Origin: an uncultured Bacteroidales bacterium
GTDB lineage: Bacteria; Bacteroidota; Bacteroidia; Bacteroidales; P3
Direction of reading: 5' to 3'
Assembly (NCBI GenBank): GCA_900315935.1
Contig: ONBB01000003.1
Coordinates: forward strand, 60,309-124,308
DNA length: 64,000 bases
Position 1 is the stretch's first letter. Every line of letters starts with the position of its first letter. The notes beneath the pieces are model-generated. The model was not told where the DNA came from. It worked only from the letters and a program-made list of their open reading frames with translations, and ran no database searches. This document shows positions 43,084 through 52,300 of this stretch, in pieces. The position numbers were made by a program, and so were the translations under genes.

Positions 43084-44862
43084 TCAGTCGTCGACGACGA
43101 AGGACAAGCCCAGCGACAGCTTGTCCAGTGTGCAGCGGTATCCTTGGGAGAAGGGGTGGCCGAGGAGGCCTTTCTGATAGGTGGCGTGGAACATGACCCC
43201 ATCCAGGTGCAGGCTCAGGCCCAGGTTGAGCGAGAGGTTGAAGCGGTTGATGAAGCCCTCGCCGTAGTCCACCTCCTGGCTGGGCATGTAGGAGTCGTCC
43301 CAATCGGTAACTTTGGCCAAGCAGCTGAAGTCGGCTCCAAGGCCAGCGCGCAGGTGCAGCGCGCTCTCCCTTCCGAAGGGCAGGTAGAGCACCATCTCCA
43401 GCGGCACATGCAGGTTGAACTCATAGTAGTTGTCGTAGTAGCCGCTGGGTGCGTTCTCCCATTTGTCGAAGAGCATCTCTAGGTAGAAGCCCGAGTTCAT
43501 GCCGATGATTTCTTTCTTCTCCATCGGGTTGAAGTGCATGCCTATCTGGAACCCCTTGCTCCAACCCTCTTCGCCGAATACGTCGGCGTAGCCCGTCTCG
43601 CCGCTGACGGCGTCGCGCGCGTAGATGGCGCGCTGGATGTAGGCGAAGTGGACGCCGTAGTCCACCCCGTCGTAGTACCACGGCCACCGGCCGTACTTGC
43701 TGCTTGATGTAGTGGAGACCATGGTGGTGTTCTTTTGCGGTGTACCTTCCTGTTCATTGATGTGTTTTTCGGCCTCAACCAAATAAGTTTCTATAGAAGA
43801 TTGCACGTAATCCGATAGTTCATTTTTTTTTGCCTTGGCTGCATTGAACCATTTTACTGCCTGCTTGTAATCCTTCCTCACTCCAACGCCATAGTAGTAG
43901 CAGACGCCGAGCATGTATTGCCCCCTGGCATACCCTTGGTTCGCTGACTGGGTGTACCAGTACACCGCCTGCTCGTAGTCCTTTTCAACGCCATTGCCTT
44001 GGTGATAGCAACCGCCGAGTTCGTCCTGCGCCTCGGCGTCCCCCATGTTCGCTGCCTGCGTGTAGAGTTCGACGGCTTTCTGCAGGTTCTTGGTCACCCC
44101 ATTGCGCCCGTAGCGGTAGTTTTCAGCCTGGGTAAGTAGCTCCGCTGCCGAGACTTGGGGCTTGGCTACAGAGGTGGTCGTGGTTGACGTTGATTGCGTA
44201 GTGGAGGTCGTGGTTGGCGTAGTGGTGCGTGGTGCAGTGGTGCTGGTGGGGTCGGCGGGCTTTTGGGGAGTGCAATCCGACGTTGCAATAAGGAACATAT
44301 TTAGAAAGTTTCCATCTGACAACTCGTCTCGCTTCTTTTCTGCCTGCAAAAACCAGTATCGTGCCGCGCCACAATCCTTCTCCACGCCCTCGCCCCTATA
44401 GTAGCGGATGCCGAGGTTGTACTGCGCATTGGCAAACCCCTGGTTGGCCGCCTTGGTGTACCAGTACACCGCCTGCTTGTAGTCCTGCGCCACGCCCTTG
44501 CCGTGATCGTAGCAGACGCCGAGGAAGAACTGCGCCGCGACATCCCCCTGGTTTGCCGCCTTGGTCCACCAGTACACCGCCTGCTTGTCGTCCTGCGCCA
44601 CACCCTTGCCTTTATCGTAGCAGACGCCGAGGTTGTACTGCGCCGCGGCATACCCCTGGTTGGCCGCCTTGGTGTACCAGTACACCGCCTGCTTGTAATC
44701 CTGCGCCACACCTATGCCATAATGGTAGCAGACGCCGAGGTTGTACTGCGCCACTTTATTTCCACGCTCAGCGGCGGTGCGGTAGTCGGAGGCTTTCTGC
44801 CCCCAGAGGGGTGCGGCGAGGAGGGCGAGGAGGATCAGGAGTAACGTTTTCTTCATATTCAT
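43084..44862 (-). CDS. Sel1-repeat protein fused to a C-terminal beta-barrel
   Basis: A 592-residue exported protein. The signal peptide is MNMKKTLLLILLALLAAPLW-GQ. Residues about 25-175 hold four Sel1 repeats of 36 residues (units of the type YNLGVCYDKGKGVAQDDKQA). A Thr/Pro/Ser linker (about 199-232) is followed by about three more repeats (235-345), then a Ser/Thr stretch and a C-terminal domain (about 390-592) of amphipathic strands (VHFAYIQRAIYARD, FNLSLNLGLSLHLDGVMFH) typical of Bacteroidota outer-membrane barrels. Sel1 repeats bind proteins; here they would be periplasmic and tethered to the barrel. A second ATG two codons downstream is possible. Confidence 0.82.
   Translation of the reverse strand: MNMKKTLLLILLALLAAPLWGQKASDYRTAAERGNKVAQYNLGVCYHYGIGVAQDYKQAVYWYTKAANQGYAAAQYNLGVCYDKGKGVAQDDKQAVYWWTKAANQGDVAAQFFLGVCYDHGKGVAQDYKQAVYWYTKAANQGFANAQYNLGIRYYRGEGVEKDCGAARYWFLQAEKKRDELSDGNFLNMFLIATSDCTPQKPADPTSTTAPRTTTPTTTSTTQSTSTTTTSVAKPQVSAAELLTQAENYRYGRNGVTKNLQKAVELYTQAANMGDAEAQDELGGCYHQGNGVEKDYEQAVYWYTQSANQGYARGQYMLGVCYYYGVGVRKDYKQAVKWFNAAKAKKNELSDYVQSSIETYLVEAEKHINEQEGTPQKNTTMVSTTSSSKYGRWPWYYDGVDYGVHFAYIQRAIYARDAVSGETGYADVFGEEGWSKGFQIGMHFNPMEKKEIIGMNSGFYLEMLFDKWENAPSGYYDNYYEFNLHVPLEMVLYLPFGRESALHLRAGLGADFSCLAKVTDWDDSYMPSQEVDYGEGFINRFNLSLNLGLSLHLDGVMFHATYQKGLLGHPFSQGYRCTLDKLSLGLSFVVDD
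44411..44756 (-). repeat. 108-bp tandem repeat encoding Sel1 units
   Basis: The segment starting CCTTGG at 44451 recurs at 44559 and 44667, an exact 108-bp spacing (36 codons), with high nucleotide identity between units. Recent in-frame duplication is the simplest explanation. Confidence 0.85.
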
Positions 44863-44900
44863 ATTATATATATTGCCGCCCGCCGCACCCCACGGGCAGA

Positions 44901-45120
44901 TACAATAAAAGAAGCGTGGCGCTGATATACCACGTCTCCTAATAGAGGTCGTAGGATTACCTTAGAGTGAAGATGCAGCCAAACAGCCCACGCATAAACA
45001 GCGCGAACCGTCACACTTGCCTGCACTCTTTTAGAAAGTTCCTACGTTTCTATTAGCAGAACGAGCATAACGCTTCGTTATTTAATTCACTTTCGGCAGC
45101 GGCCACCAGCGGGCCGAAAC
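44901..45120 (-). ncRNA. candidate structured small RNA (about 220 nt)
   Basis: A 363-nt gap without a gene contains, on the minus strand, a strong promoter (45158-45127), a 5' hairpin TTTCGGC/GCCGAAA, a hairpin ATAACG/CGTTAT, then a long imperfect stem: 45056-45040 pairs with 44956-44939 (CTAATAGA and CGTAGGA arms), continuing after an internal loop with AGAGTG/CACTCT and GCAG/CTGC. It ends with ACGTGG/CCACGC (44935-44914) followed by TTCTTTTATT, an intrinsic terminator. A long bulged hairpin of this size recalls 6S RNA, but this is only a shape argument. The Sel1 gene lies 39 nt downstream, so a long regulatory leader is the alternative. Confidence 0.6.
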
Positions 45121-45126
45121 CAAGTG

Positions 45127-45158
45127 CAAAAGTACGAACTTTTTCCCACACGGCCAAA
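45127..45158 (-). promoter_or_regulatory. Bacteroidota promoter for the candidate small RNA
   Basis: On the minus strand TTTG (45158-45155), 20 nt, then TACTTTTG (45134-45127), a full match to the consensus. Predicted transcription start is about 45120. Confidence 0.8.
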
Positions 45159-45164
45159 TATTTT

Positions 45165-45195
45165 TTTGCCAATCCAATTATTTGTATTACTTTTG
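45165..45195 (+). promoter_or_regulatory. Bacteroidota promoter for the toxin-antitoxin operon
   Basis: TTTG at 45165-45168, 19 nt, then TACTTTTG at 45188-45195. It is divergent from the small-RNA promoter, with the two -33 elements only 6 nt apart. The antitoxin ATG is 30 nt downstream. Confidence 0.8.
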
Positions 45196-45209
45196 CAATC
45201 AGAAGTAAT
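45186..45209 (+). promoter_or_regulatory. probable antitoxin operator
   Basis: ATTACTT (45186-45192) and AAGTAAT (45203-45209) form a perfect 7-bp inverted repeat that spans the -7 element and start site. Antitoxins of this class repress their own promoter, so this is the expected place for the operator. Confidence 0.5.
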
Positions 45210-45225
45210 CATTAATAATACAACT

Positions 45226-45552
45226 ATGGCAACCGCAATCGAAAGAAAATCACCAATTCAAGAGAGCGAGAGCAACGAAGCTTGCTTCGCTGCCGAGCCG
45301 AAGAATTGTGTGCGAAAGCAAGCCTCTTTCCGTCTCCGTGCCGATTTGCTGGAACGGCTGAAGCGCAACGCAACCCGCGAGAACCGCACCCTCAACAACT
45401 ATGTGGAAAGCGTGCTGCTCGACATCGTCTACCACGAACCCAACGCCGAGACCCGCGCCGCCATCGAGGAGGCAATGAATCGCAAAGAGTACCCGGCAGG
45501 AGAGCTCTACTATAGCGTAGAAGAACTCTTTAAAGCTTTAGATGCCGAATGA
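45226..45552 (+). CDS. antitoxin with ribbon-helix-helix-like domain
   Basis: A 108-residue protein. The ATG at 45226 is used because the promoter lies upstream at 45165-45195; the longer frame from 45124 would be untranscribed. The segment KQASFRLRADLLERLKRNAT (about residues 34-53) followed by NRTLNNYVESVLLDIVY fits a ribbon-helix-helix DNA-binding fold. The acidic C-terminus (EEAMNRKEYPAGELYYSVEELFKALDAE in pieces; about 81-108) resembles the toxin-wrapping tail of other antitoxins. Its stop overlaps the toxin ATG (ATGA at 45549). Confidence 0.85.
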   Translation: MATAIERKSPIQESESNEACFAAEPKNCVRKQASFRLRADLLERLKRNATRENRTLNNYVESVLLDIVYHEPNAETRAAIEEAMNRKEYPAGELYYSVEELFKALDAE

Positions 45553-45821
45553 AGATACTTTTTCCTTCCAGCCGCTACAAAAAAGACTATAAGCGATACC
45601 GTAACAATCCCAGGAAAAAGGCCGCTTTGCAAGTCGTGCTTGACATGCTGGCCAACGAGCAGCCTATCCCCAAGGAGTACAGGCCCCATATGCTGCAGGG
45701 CAACTACAAAGGCTGCATGGAGTGCCACATCGAGGGCGACTTCCTGCTGATATGGGTGGACGAGGAGCGCAACATCATCGAGCTGGTCCGCCTCGGCTCC
45801 CACGCCGAACTGTTCGGATGA
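45549..45821 (+). CDS. YafQ-family toxin (RelE superfamily mRNA interferase)
   Basis: A 90-residue protein: MKILFPSSRYKKDYKRYRN at the start, then PHMLQGNYKGCMECHIEGDF and LVRLGSHAELFG. These match the YafQ residues H50, H63, D67 and H87 (here His at PHM, ECHI, the Asp of GDF, and SHAELF), so the active site looks intact. YafQ cleaves mRNA in the ribosomal A site. It is translationally coupled to the antitoxin gene. A transcription stop was not found before the R1 repeat at 45847. Confidence 0.9.
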   Translation: MKILFPSSRYKKDYKRYRNNPRKKAALQVVLDMLANEQPIPKEYRPHMLQGNYKGCMECHIEGDFLLIWVDEERNIIELVRLGSHAELFG

Positions 45822-45846
45822 CACCCCACTCCTCCCCCACCCCGAA

Positions 45847-45876
45847 GAGAGGAAGAAGAGGGGAAGAAGAGGGTGC
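45847..45876 (+). repeat. R1 intergenic element, copy f
   Basis: GAGAGGAAGAAGAGGGGAAG then AAGAGGGTGC. G tracts fall at 45849, 45860 and 45871, 11 nt apart. Downstream to about 45970 (TAATCACCCACTT, CATTTCGGGCGTT, CAAAAAT, TTGCACA) is similar to the flank of copy c, so this is the clearest full-length copy. Confidence 0.85.
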
Positions 45877-46014
45877 CTCTTATTACCTAATAATCACCCA
45901 CTTGCAAACCTGCCATTTCGGGCGTTTTCCGGCGTTTTGGGAGCAAAAATATGGGGCAGTTGCACAATAAATCGGCCGTTGTTCTGTTATAGCGTCATAA
46001 TATTAGTACACGCT

Positions 46015-47637
46015 ATGCGCACGACAAAACGGACAGTACTGGCCGCCCTGGCTCTGGCCCTGGGCAGCCTGCAGGCTGCGGCCCAGGCCGACCGCAGCTT
46101 CGAGATAGCCAAGAACCTGGAGATTTTCTCCTCGGTCTACAAGCAGTTGAACCTGAACTACGTGGACGATGTGGACCCCGGCAAGACCATCAAGGTGGCC
46201 ATCGACGCCATGCTCTCGTCGCTCGACCCCTACACCAACTACTACCCCGAGAGCGATATCGAGGATGTCAAGCTGCAGCTGCTGGGCGAGTACGGCGGCG
46301 TGGGGGCGCTGATCATGCAGCGCGGCGACAGCATCATCGTCTCCGAGCCCTACAAGGGGCTGCCGGCCGACGAGGCGGGCATCAAGGCCGGCGACCTCAT
46401 CCTGGAGGTCAACGGCGAGAGCACCCGCGGCAAGAAGACCGCCGACGTCAGCAGCGCCATGCGCGGCCAGGCCGGCACACAGGTAACGCTCAAGCTGGAA
46501 CGTGCCGGCAAGGTGTTCGAAAAAGCGCTGACCCGCCGCGAAATCAAGCTGCCCAACGTGCCCTACTACGGCTACGTGCAGGGCGACTACGGATACATCA
46601 AGCTCGACGAGTTCACCGCCGACGCCGCCAAGAACGTGAAGGAAGCCTTCCTCAAGCTCAGGCAGGACAAGCCCGGCATGAAGGGCATCATACTGGACCT
46701 GCGCGGCAACGGCGGCGGATTGATGAACGAGGCGGTCGACATCGTCAACCTCTGGGTACCGCAGGGCACCCTCGTCGTCGAGACCAAAGGCAAGGTGGCC
46801 TCCAAGAACATGAAGTCATACACCCGCATGCAGCCCGTCGACACCAAGATACCGGTGGCGGTGATCATAGACAACACCTCGGCCTCGGCCTCCGAAATCG
46901 TCAGCGGCGCCCTGCAAGACCTCGACCGCGCCGTGGTCATCGGACAGCGCAGCTATGGCAAGGGGCTGGTGCAGAACATACTGCCCATGCCGTACAACAG
47001 CCAGATGAAGGTAACGGTGAGCAAGTACTACATCCCCAGCGGCCGCTGCATACAGGCCATCGACTACAGCCACCGCGATGAGCAGGGGCGCGCCGTCAAG
47101 GTGCCCGACTCGCTCAAGACCGCCTACAAGACCAAGAGCGGCCGGACGGTGTACGACGGTTTCGGCATCGAGCCCGACGTGGAGGTAGAGCCCGACTACA
47201 TGTCGAACCTCGGCATGGCACTGGCACAGAAGATGCTCATCTTCGACTACGCCACCGACTACTATCGCAGCCACAAGGAACTGCCGCCGGCCTCGGAGTT
47301 CGAAATCTCGGACGAGCTCTACGCCGACTTCTGCGCCTACCTCAAACGCCGCGGGTTGACCTACAACACCATTACCGAACACGTCATCAAACAGCTGCGC
47401 GACGTGGCCAAGCAGGAGAAATATGCCGACGCCATCGAGACGCAGCTCAAAGCGATGGAGCAGCAGCTGGAGCGCGAAAAGGAAGGCGACCTGCAGAAAC
47501 ACCGCTCCGAGGTGTGCGATATGCTCAAGGCCGAGCTGCTCAACCGCTACTACTATGACCACGGACGCATCCAGGGCGCGCTGAAGGGCGACAAGGTGGT
47601 GAACCGCGCCGTGGAAGAGCTACGCACTAAAAACTGA
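46015..47637 (+). CDS. S41 family C-terminal processing protease
   Basis: A 540-residue periplasmic serine protease. The ATG at 46015 gives a signal peptide MRTTKRTVLAALALALGSLQ ending near AAAQA; the longer frame upstream is ruled out by this. A PDZ domain spans about 90-180 (GLPADEAGIKAGDLILEVNG). The S41 catalytic region is about 190-385, with the nucleophile inside SASASE (residues 289-294) and the general base Lys in SYGKGLVQ (about 316). The C-terminal part is helical and charged (EKYADAIETQLKAMEQQLER). Tail-specific proteases trim envelope proteins. An O-antigen ligase-like gene follows after 10 nt. Confidence 0.9.
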   Translation: MRTTKRTVLAALALALGSLQAAAQADRSFEIAKNLEIFSSVYKQLNLNYVDDVDPGKTIKVAIDAMLSSLDPYTNYYPESDIEDVKLQLLGEYGGVGALIMQRGDSIIVSEPYKGLPADEAGIKAGDLILEVNGESTRGKKTADVSSAMRGQAGTQVTLKLERAGKVFEKALTRREIKLPNVPYYGYVQGDYGYIKLDEFTADAAKNVKEAFLKLRQDKPGMKGIILDLRGNGGGLMNEAVDIVNLWVPQGTLVVETKGKVASKNMKSYTRMQPVDTKIPVAVIIDNTSASASEIVSGALQDLDRAVVIGQRSYGKGLVQNILPMPYNSQMKVTVSKYYIPSGRCIQAIDYSHRDEQGRAVKVPDSLKTAYKTKSGRTVYDGFGIEPDVEVEPDYMSNLGMALAQKMLIFDYATDYYRSHKELPPASEFEISDELYADFCAYLKRRGLTYNTITEHVIKQLRDVAKQEKYADAIETQLKAMEQQLEREKEGDLQKHRSEVCDMLKAELLNRYYYDHGRIQGALKGDKVVNRAVEELRTKN

Positions 47638-47647
47638 CATTCAAGAG

Positions 47648-49150
47648 GTGCTGGGTGCCACGGCACATAGAACCATTTACCTGGTGCTGCTCACGCTGCT
47701 GGGCGGCACCATGGTGTGCTCCACGTGGGCAGCCAACCTGGTATGGGTGCTGATGGCGGCCAACTGGGTGCTCGAAGGGCGCTGGCACGAGAAGTGGCAG
47801 CGGGCCCGCCGCAGCCGCCTGCTGCACGGCGTGCTGGCGGTAGTGGGGCTGTATGCCCTGTCGGGCCTTTGGAGCGACAACCGGGGCGAGTGGCTGAGTC
47901 AGCTGGAGCTGGTGCTGCCACTGCTGGCGGTGCCTGCGGTGGTGCTCACCACACGGCCGCCTTCCGGACAGGCACGGCGCACCATCCTGTGGCTCTACAC
48001 CGGGACGGTGGTCGTGGTGTCGCTCATCGGCACCGTGCGGTTGCTGACAATCGACGGCCTGCCCTACCGCCAGGCGGTACCCTACATTTCCCACATACGC
48101 TTTGCACTGAACTGCTGCCTGGCCACAGTGGTCTGTCTTACAGAGTGCGGCCGCAGCCGCTGGCGCTACGGCGCATGGCTGCTGGCGGCATGGCTGCTGG
48201 CCTACGTGCTCCTGATGCGCTCCTACACAGCGGTGGGCATCCTGGCGGCCTTGGGTCTGCTGCTTGCGTTGCGCAGCGCACATCGGTGGCGCTGGACGGC
48301 GGCGTGGGGGCTCTGCATGCTGGGCGGCATCGGATTTCTGCTGGCGGAGGTGCACGGCTACTACCGCCTTGTGCCCCTGGCCACCGGGCCACTGAAGGCA
48401 TATACCGCCGGCGGACGGCCCTACCACCACGAGCAAGACGGCTTCATCGAGAGCGGAAATTATGTGAACAACTACCTATGCCTCGAGGAGATGCGAGCGG
48501 AATGGACGCGGCGCGGCGGCGGCGACCTTGGCACACCCACGCCCGAGGGCTACACCTGCGAGGCCAACCTCATACGCTATCTCAACGCCCTCGGGCTGAC
48601 CAAGGACAGCGTCGGTGTGGCATCCTTAAGCCGGCAGCAGCTGGAGGAGGTGGCACGCGGTGTGCCCAACCCCGTCTACGCGCACGGGAACCCGCTGCGC
48701 CGCATGGTGCACGTCATGCTGTTCGAATACGAAAACTACCGCTGCTACAACGCGGTGGCCGGTTTCACCATGCTGCAGCGGCTAGAGTTGTGGAAGACCG
48801 GCTGGCGCGTCTTCCTGCAGCACCCCTGGGTGGGCACCGGCAGCGGCGACCTGGCCGACGCCATGGAGCGCGAACTGCAGGCCACAAACTCGCCACTGCA
48901 AGGCCACGGCATGTACCCACACAACCAATACCTCACCTGGCTCGCCATGTTCGGCCTGCTGGGAGCTGCCCTGCTCATCTTCCTGTTTGCCCGGGCGCTG
49001 CCTGCACTCCGTGGGCAGTCTACCCTGACGCTGGCCTGGGCCCTGACCCTGACCCTCTCCTGCCTGACCGAAAGCACGCTGGGCACCCTGGCCGGCTGCC
49101 TGCTCTGCTGTTGGTTCATGGCCTTCCGCACCATCGGACACCACCGGTAA
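47648..49150 (+). CDS. O-antigen ligase / Wzy_C family membrane protein
   Basis: A 500-residue protein with about ten hydrophobic segments (TIYLVLLTLLGGTMV, LLHGVLAVVGLYALSG, TVVVVSLIGTVRLLT, AWLLAYVLLM and others) and a large polar loop (about residues 245-385) before the last segments, the topology of WaaL and Wzy_C proteins. Conserved GWRVFLQHPWVGTGSGD (about 386-402) with HNQYLTWLAMFGLLG (about 426-440) matches the family signature containing the essential His. It would join a polymer to a lipid or protein acceptor, or polymerise. GTG at 47648 is the likeliest start; no ATG is near. Confidence 0.85.
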   Translation: MLGATAHRTIYLVLLTLLGGTMVCSTWAANLVWVLMAANWVLEGRWHEKWQRARRSRLLHGVLAVVGLYALSGLWSDNRGEWLSQLELVLPLLAVPAVVLTTRPPSGQARRTILWLYTGTVVVVSLIGTVRLLTIDGLPYRQAVPYISHIRFALNCCLATVVCLTECGRSRWRYGAWLLAAWLLAYVLLMRSYTAVGILAALGLLLALRSAHRWRWTAAWGLCMLGGIGFLLAEVHGYYRLVPLATGPLKAYTAGGRPYHHEQDGFIESGNYVNNYLCLEEMRAEWTRRGGGDLGTPTPEGYTCEANLIRYLNALGLTKDSVGVASLSRQQLEEVARGVPNPVYAHGNPLRRMVHVMLFEYENYRCYNAVAGFTMLQRLELWKTGWRVFLQHPWVGTGSGDLADAMERELQATNSPLQGHGMYPHNQYLTWLAMFGLLGAALLIFLFARALPALRGQSTLTLAWALTLTLSCLTESTLGTLAGCLLCCWFMAFRTIGHHR

Positions 49151-49155
49151 CTCCC

Positions 49156-49236
49156 AGGGGGACGGTAGGGGAATGGTAGGGGAACGGTAGGGGAATACAA
49201 AGGCACTGGAAGGATATGGAAGCTTATGGTACAATA
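49156..49236 (+). repeat. R2 intergenic element, copy c
   Basis: GGGG tracts begin at 49157, 49168, 49179 and 49190, all 11 nt apart with 7-nt spacers, a canonical G-quadruplex pattern. The conserved half follows: GAATACAAAGGCACTGGAAG, GATATGGAAGCTTATGGTA. It starts 6 nt after the ligase stop. Confidence 0.88.
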
Positions 49237-49313
49237 AAAGCTGCAAGAGGTATGGACACTGGCACCAGCATGCTGTTTATCAACAGAATACAGAAAACCA
49301 TAAAGCCTTGACT

Positions 49314-49350
49314 AAAAAAAATGGGCTGCAACCGGGTGGCTGCAGCCCAT
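49314..49350 (-). terminator. intrinsic terminator after rpoC
   Basis: ATGGGCTGCA (49321-49330) pairs with TGCAGCCCAT (49341-49350); on the minus strand the hairpin is followed by seven T residues (49320-49314). It ends the tRNA-tuf-rpoBC transcript 23 nt after the rpoC stop. Confidence 0.92.
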
Positions 49351-49372
49351 TGGGTAGAAATTGTCCTTTTTT

Positions 49373-52300
49373 TTAACTCTCCTTGGCGGCGCTCATGGCG
49401 GGGGCACTGCCAACGACGAGGTTCTGGTACTCGCGCAGGCCGGTGCCGGCGGGGATGAGGTGGCCGACGATGACGTTCTCCTTCATGCCGACCAGCGTGT
49501 CGACCTTGGCGTTGATGGCGGCCTCGGTGAGCACCTTGGTGGTCTCCTGGAAGGAGGCGGCGGAGATGAACGACTTGGTCTGCAGCGAGGCGCGGGTGAT
49601 GCCCTGGAGCACCTGCTTGCAGGTGGCGGGGCGGGCGTCGCGCACTGTAACCAGACGCTTGTCCTGACGGCGGAGCGAGGAGTTCTCGTCGCGCAGTTCG
49701 CGGGCGGTAACAATCTGACCCACGGAGAGGTTCTCGCTGTCGCCGGCGTCCTCGACGACCTTCATACCGAAGATGCGGTCGTTGATGTCGCTGAAGTCGA
49801 GTTTGTTGACCAGGTCGCCTTCGAGGAAGCGGGTGTCGCCCGGGTCTTCGATTTCGACCTTGCGCATCATCTGACGGACGATGACCTCGAAGTGCTTGTC
49901 GTTGATTTTCACACCCTGCAGGCGGTAGACCTCCTGGACCTCGTTGACGATATATTCCTGCACCTTCATGGGGCCCTTGATGGCGAGGATGTCGCTGGGC
50001 GTGATGGCACCGTCGGAGAGCGGGGTGCCGGCCTTGACGTAGTCGCTGTCCTGGGCCAGGATTTGCTTGGAGGTGGGGATGAGGTAGGAGCGCTGCTCAC
50101 CGGTCTTGGAGGTGATGGTTACCTCGCGGTTGCCGCGCTTGAGTTTCTTGGCGATGGAGACGATACCGTCCACCTCGGCCACGATGGCGGGGTCGGAGGG
50201 GTTGCGGGCCTCGAAGAGCTCGGTAACGCGGGGCAGACCGCCCGTGATATCGCCGGCCTTGCCGAAGGAGCGCGGAATCTTGACCATGATGTCGCCAGCC
50301 TTGAGTTTCTGACCCTGCTCGACACCGATGTGGGCGCCCACGGGAAGGTCGTACACCTTGAGGATGTTGCCCTCGGAATCGACCACGTTGAGGGTGGGGT
50401 TCTTGGTGCGCTGACGGCTCTCGATGACCACCTTGTCCTGCAGGCCGGTCTGGGCATCGCTCTCGACGCGGTAGGTAACGTTCTCAATGACATTCTCGAA
50501 CGAGACCTTACCGGCCACGTCGGAGATGATGACGGCATTGTAGGGATCCCACTCGGCGATGAGTTCGCCCTTCTGCATCATGTCGCCCGAAGCCTTGTAG
50601 AGCTTGGCGCCATAGGGCAGGAGCGAGGAGAAGAGGGTGATGTCGGTCTTGGGGTCGACGATGCGCATCTCAGCCGAGCGACCCATGACGACATGGTAGC
50701 TGTTGCCCTCGGCGTCGCTGTAGGGGATGGAGCGGAGCTCGTCGATGACGAGGCGGCCCTCATGCTTGGCCTGGAGGCTGGAGGTGGTACCGATGTTGCC
50801 ACCGGCCACACCGCCGACGTGGAAGGTACGGAGGGTGAGCTGCGTACCGGGCTCGCCGATAGCCTGTGCGGCGATGACGCCGACGGCCTCGCCTTTCTGC
50901 ACCATCTTGCCGGTGGCCAGGTTGCGGCCGTAGCACTTGGCGCAGACACCGTGCTTGGACTCGCAGGTGAGGACGGAACGAATCTCGACCTCCTCGATGC
51001 CAGCCTCTTCTATGCGGCGGCAGATGTCCTCGGTGAGTTCGTCGCCGGCATGGGCAATATAGTCGCCGGTCTTGGGATGGATAATGTCGTGGACGGTGGT
51101 GCGGCCGAGAATCTTCTCGCCGAGGCTCTGGACGATATCCTCGCCCTTCTTGAGGGCGGTGGTGGGCAGGCCGCGGAGGGTGCCGCAGTCTTCCTCGTTG
51201 ATGATGACATCGTGAGCCACGTCGACCAGACGACGGGTAAGATAACCGGCGTCAGCCGTCTTCAGAGCGGTATCGGCCAGACCCTTACGGGCACCGTGGG
51301 TGGAGATGAAGTACTCGAGCACCGAGAGACCCTCCTTGAAGTTGGAGATAATGGGGTTCTCAATAATCTCGTTGCCCGAGGCGCCGGCCTTCTGCGGCTT
51401 GGCCATAAGGCCGCGCATGCCGGAGAGCTGGCGGATCTGCTCCTTGCTACCACGAGCACCGGAGTCGTACATCATATAGATGGGGTTGAAGCCCTGGTTG
51501 TCGGCCTTGAGCTGCTTCATGAGCGTCTCGGTGAGCTGGTTGTTGGTGTTGGTCCAGATATCGATGACGTGGTTGTAGCGCTCGTTGTTGGTGATAAGAC
51601 CCATGGCATACTGGGCCATAACCTCTTCGACCTCCTCGTTGGCCTTGTCGATAAGACCCTCCTTCTCGGTCGGGATAATGACATCGCCGAGGTTGAACGA
51701 GAGACCGCCACGGAAAGCCTGACGGTAGCCCATGTTCTTGATGTCGTCGAGGAAGGCAGCGGTAACGGCGTTGCCGCACTCGGTGAAGATGTCGCCGATA
51801 ATGTCGCGCAGCGACTTCTTGCCCATCACCTGGTTGATATAGCCATACTCGGCAGGGACCACCTGGTTGAAAATGACGCGGCCCACAGTAGTGCGGAGGC
51901 GGTTGGTCTTGATGTAGTGTCCCTTCTCGTCGAGGACGGGATTGCCCTTGCCGTCACGCTTGATTTCGAACTCGGTGCGGCTGTGGAGAGCCACCTCGGC
52001 GGGAGTGCTGCAATCGGTGTCGGTCAGCACATTGCCCTTGGCATCCTTGATGACCTCGGAGAAGGTGCGGTCGGTCTTGATATAGGTGTACTCGTCGCGA
52101 CCTGCGGCGGCATCCAGCTGGACGCTGATGCAGGCATTGAGATCGACACGACCTTCACTGTAGGCAATGATGACCTCCTCGGCGGAGTAGAAGCGCTGAC
52201 CCTCGCCCTTCACCTTCTCGGTGTCGGTGGAGTAGCGCGGTTTGGTCATATAATAGAGACCCAGCACCATGTCCTGTGAAGGAACGGTGATAGGGGCGCC

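Noticed and set aside
45124-45225. Extended start of the antitoxin
   Set aside because: The promoter at 45165-45195 lies inside the extension.
10622-45876. R1 copies as a CRISPR array
   Set aside because: The copies are scattered over 35 kb with no regular spacers and no cas genes.
45937-46014. Extended start of the S41 protease
   Set aside because: It would precede the signal peptide by 26 residues; the ATG at 46015 gives a proper one.
49361-52279. A 972-codon open frame on the plus strand
   Set aside because: It is antisense to rpoC, which has all catalytic and zinc motifs; the frame arises from the codon bias of a GC-rich gene.
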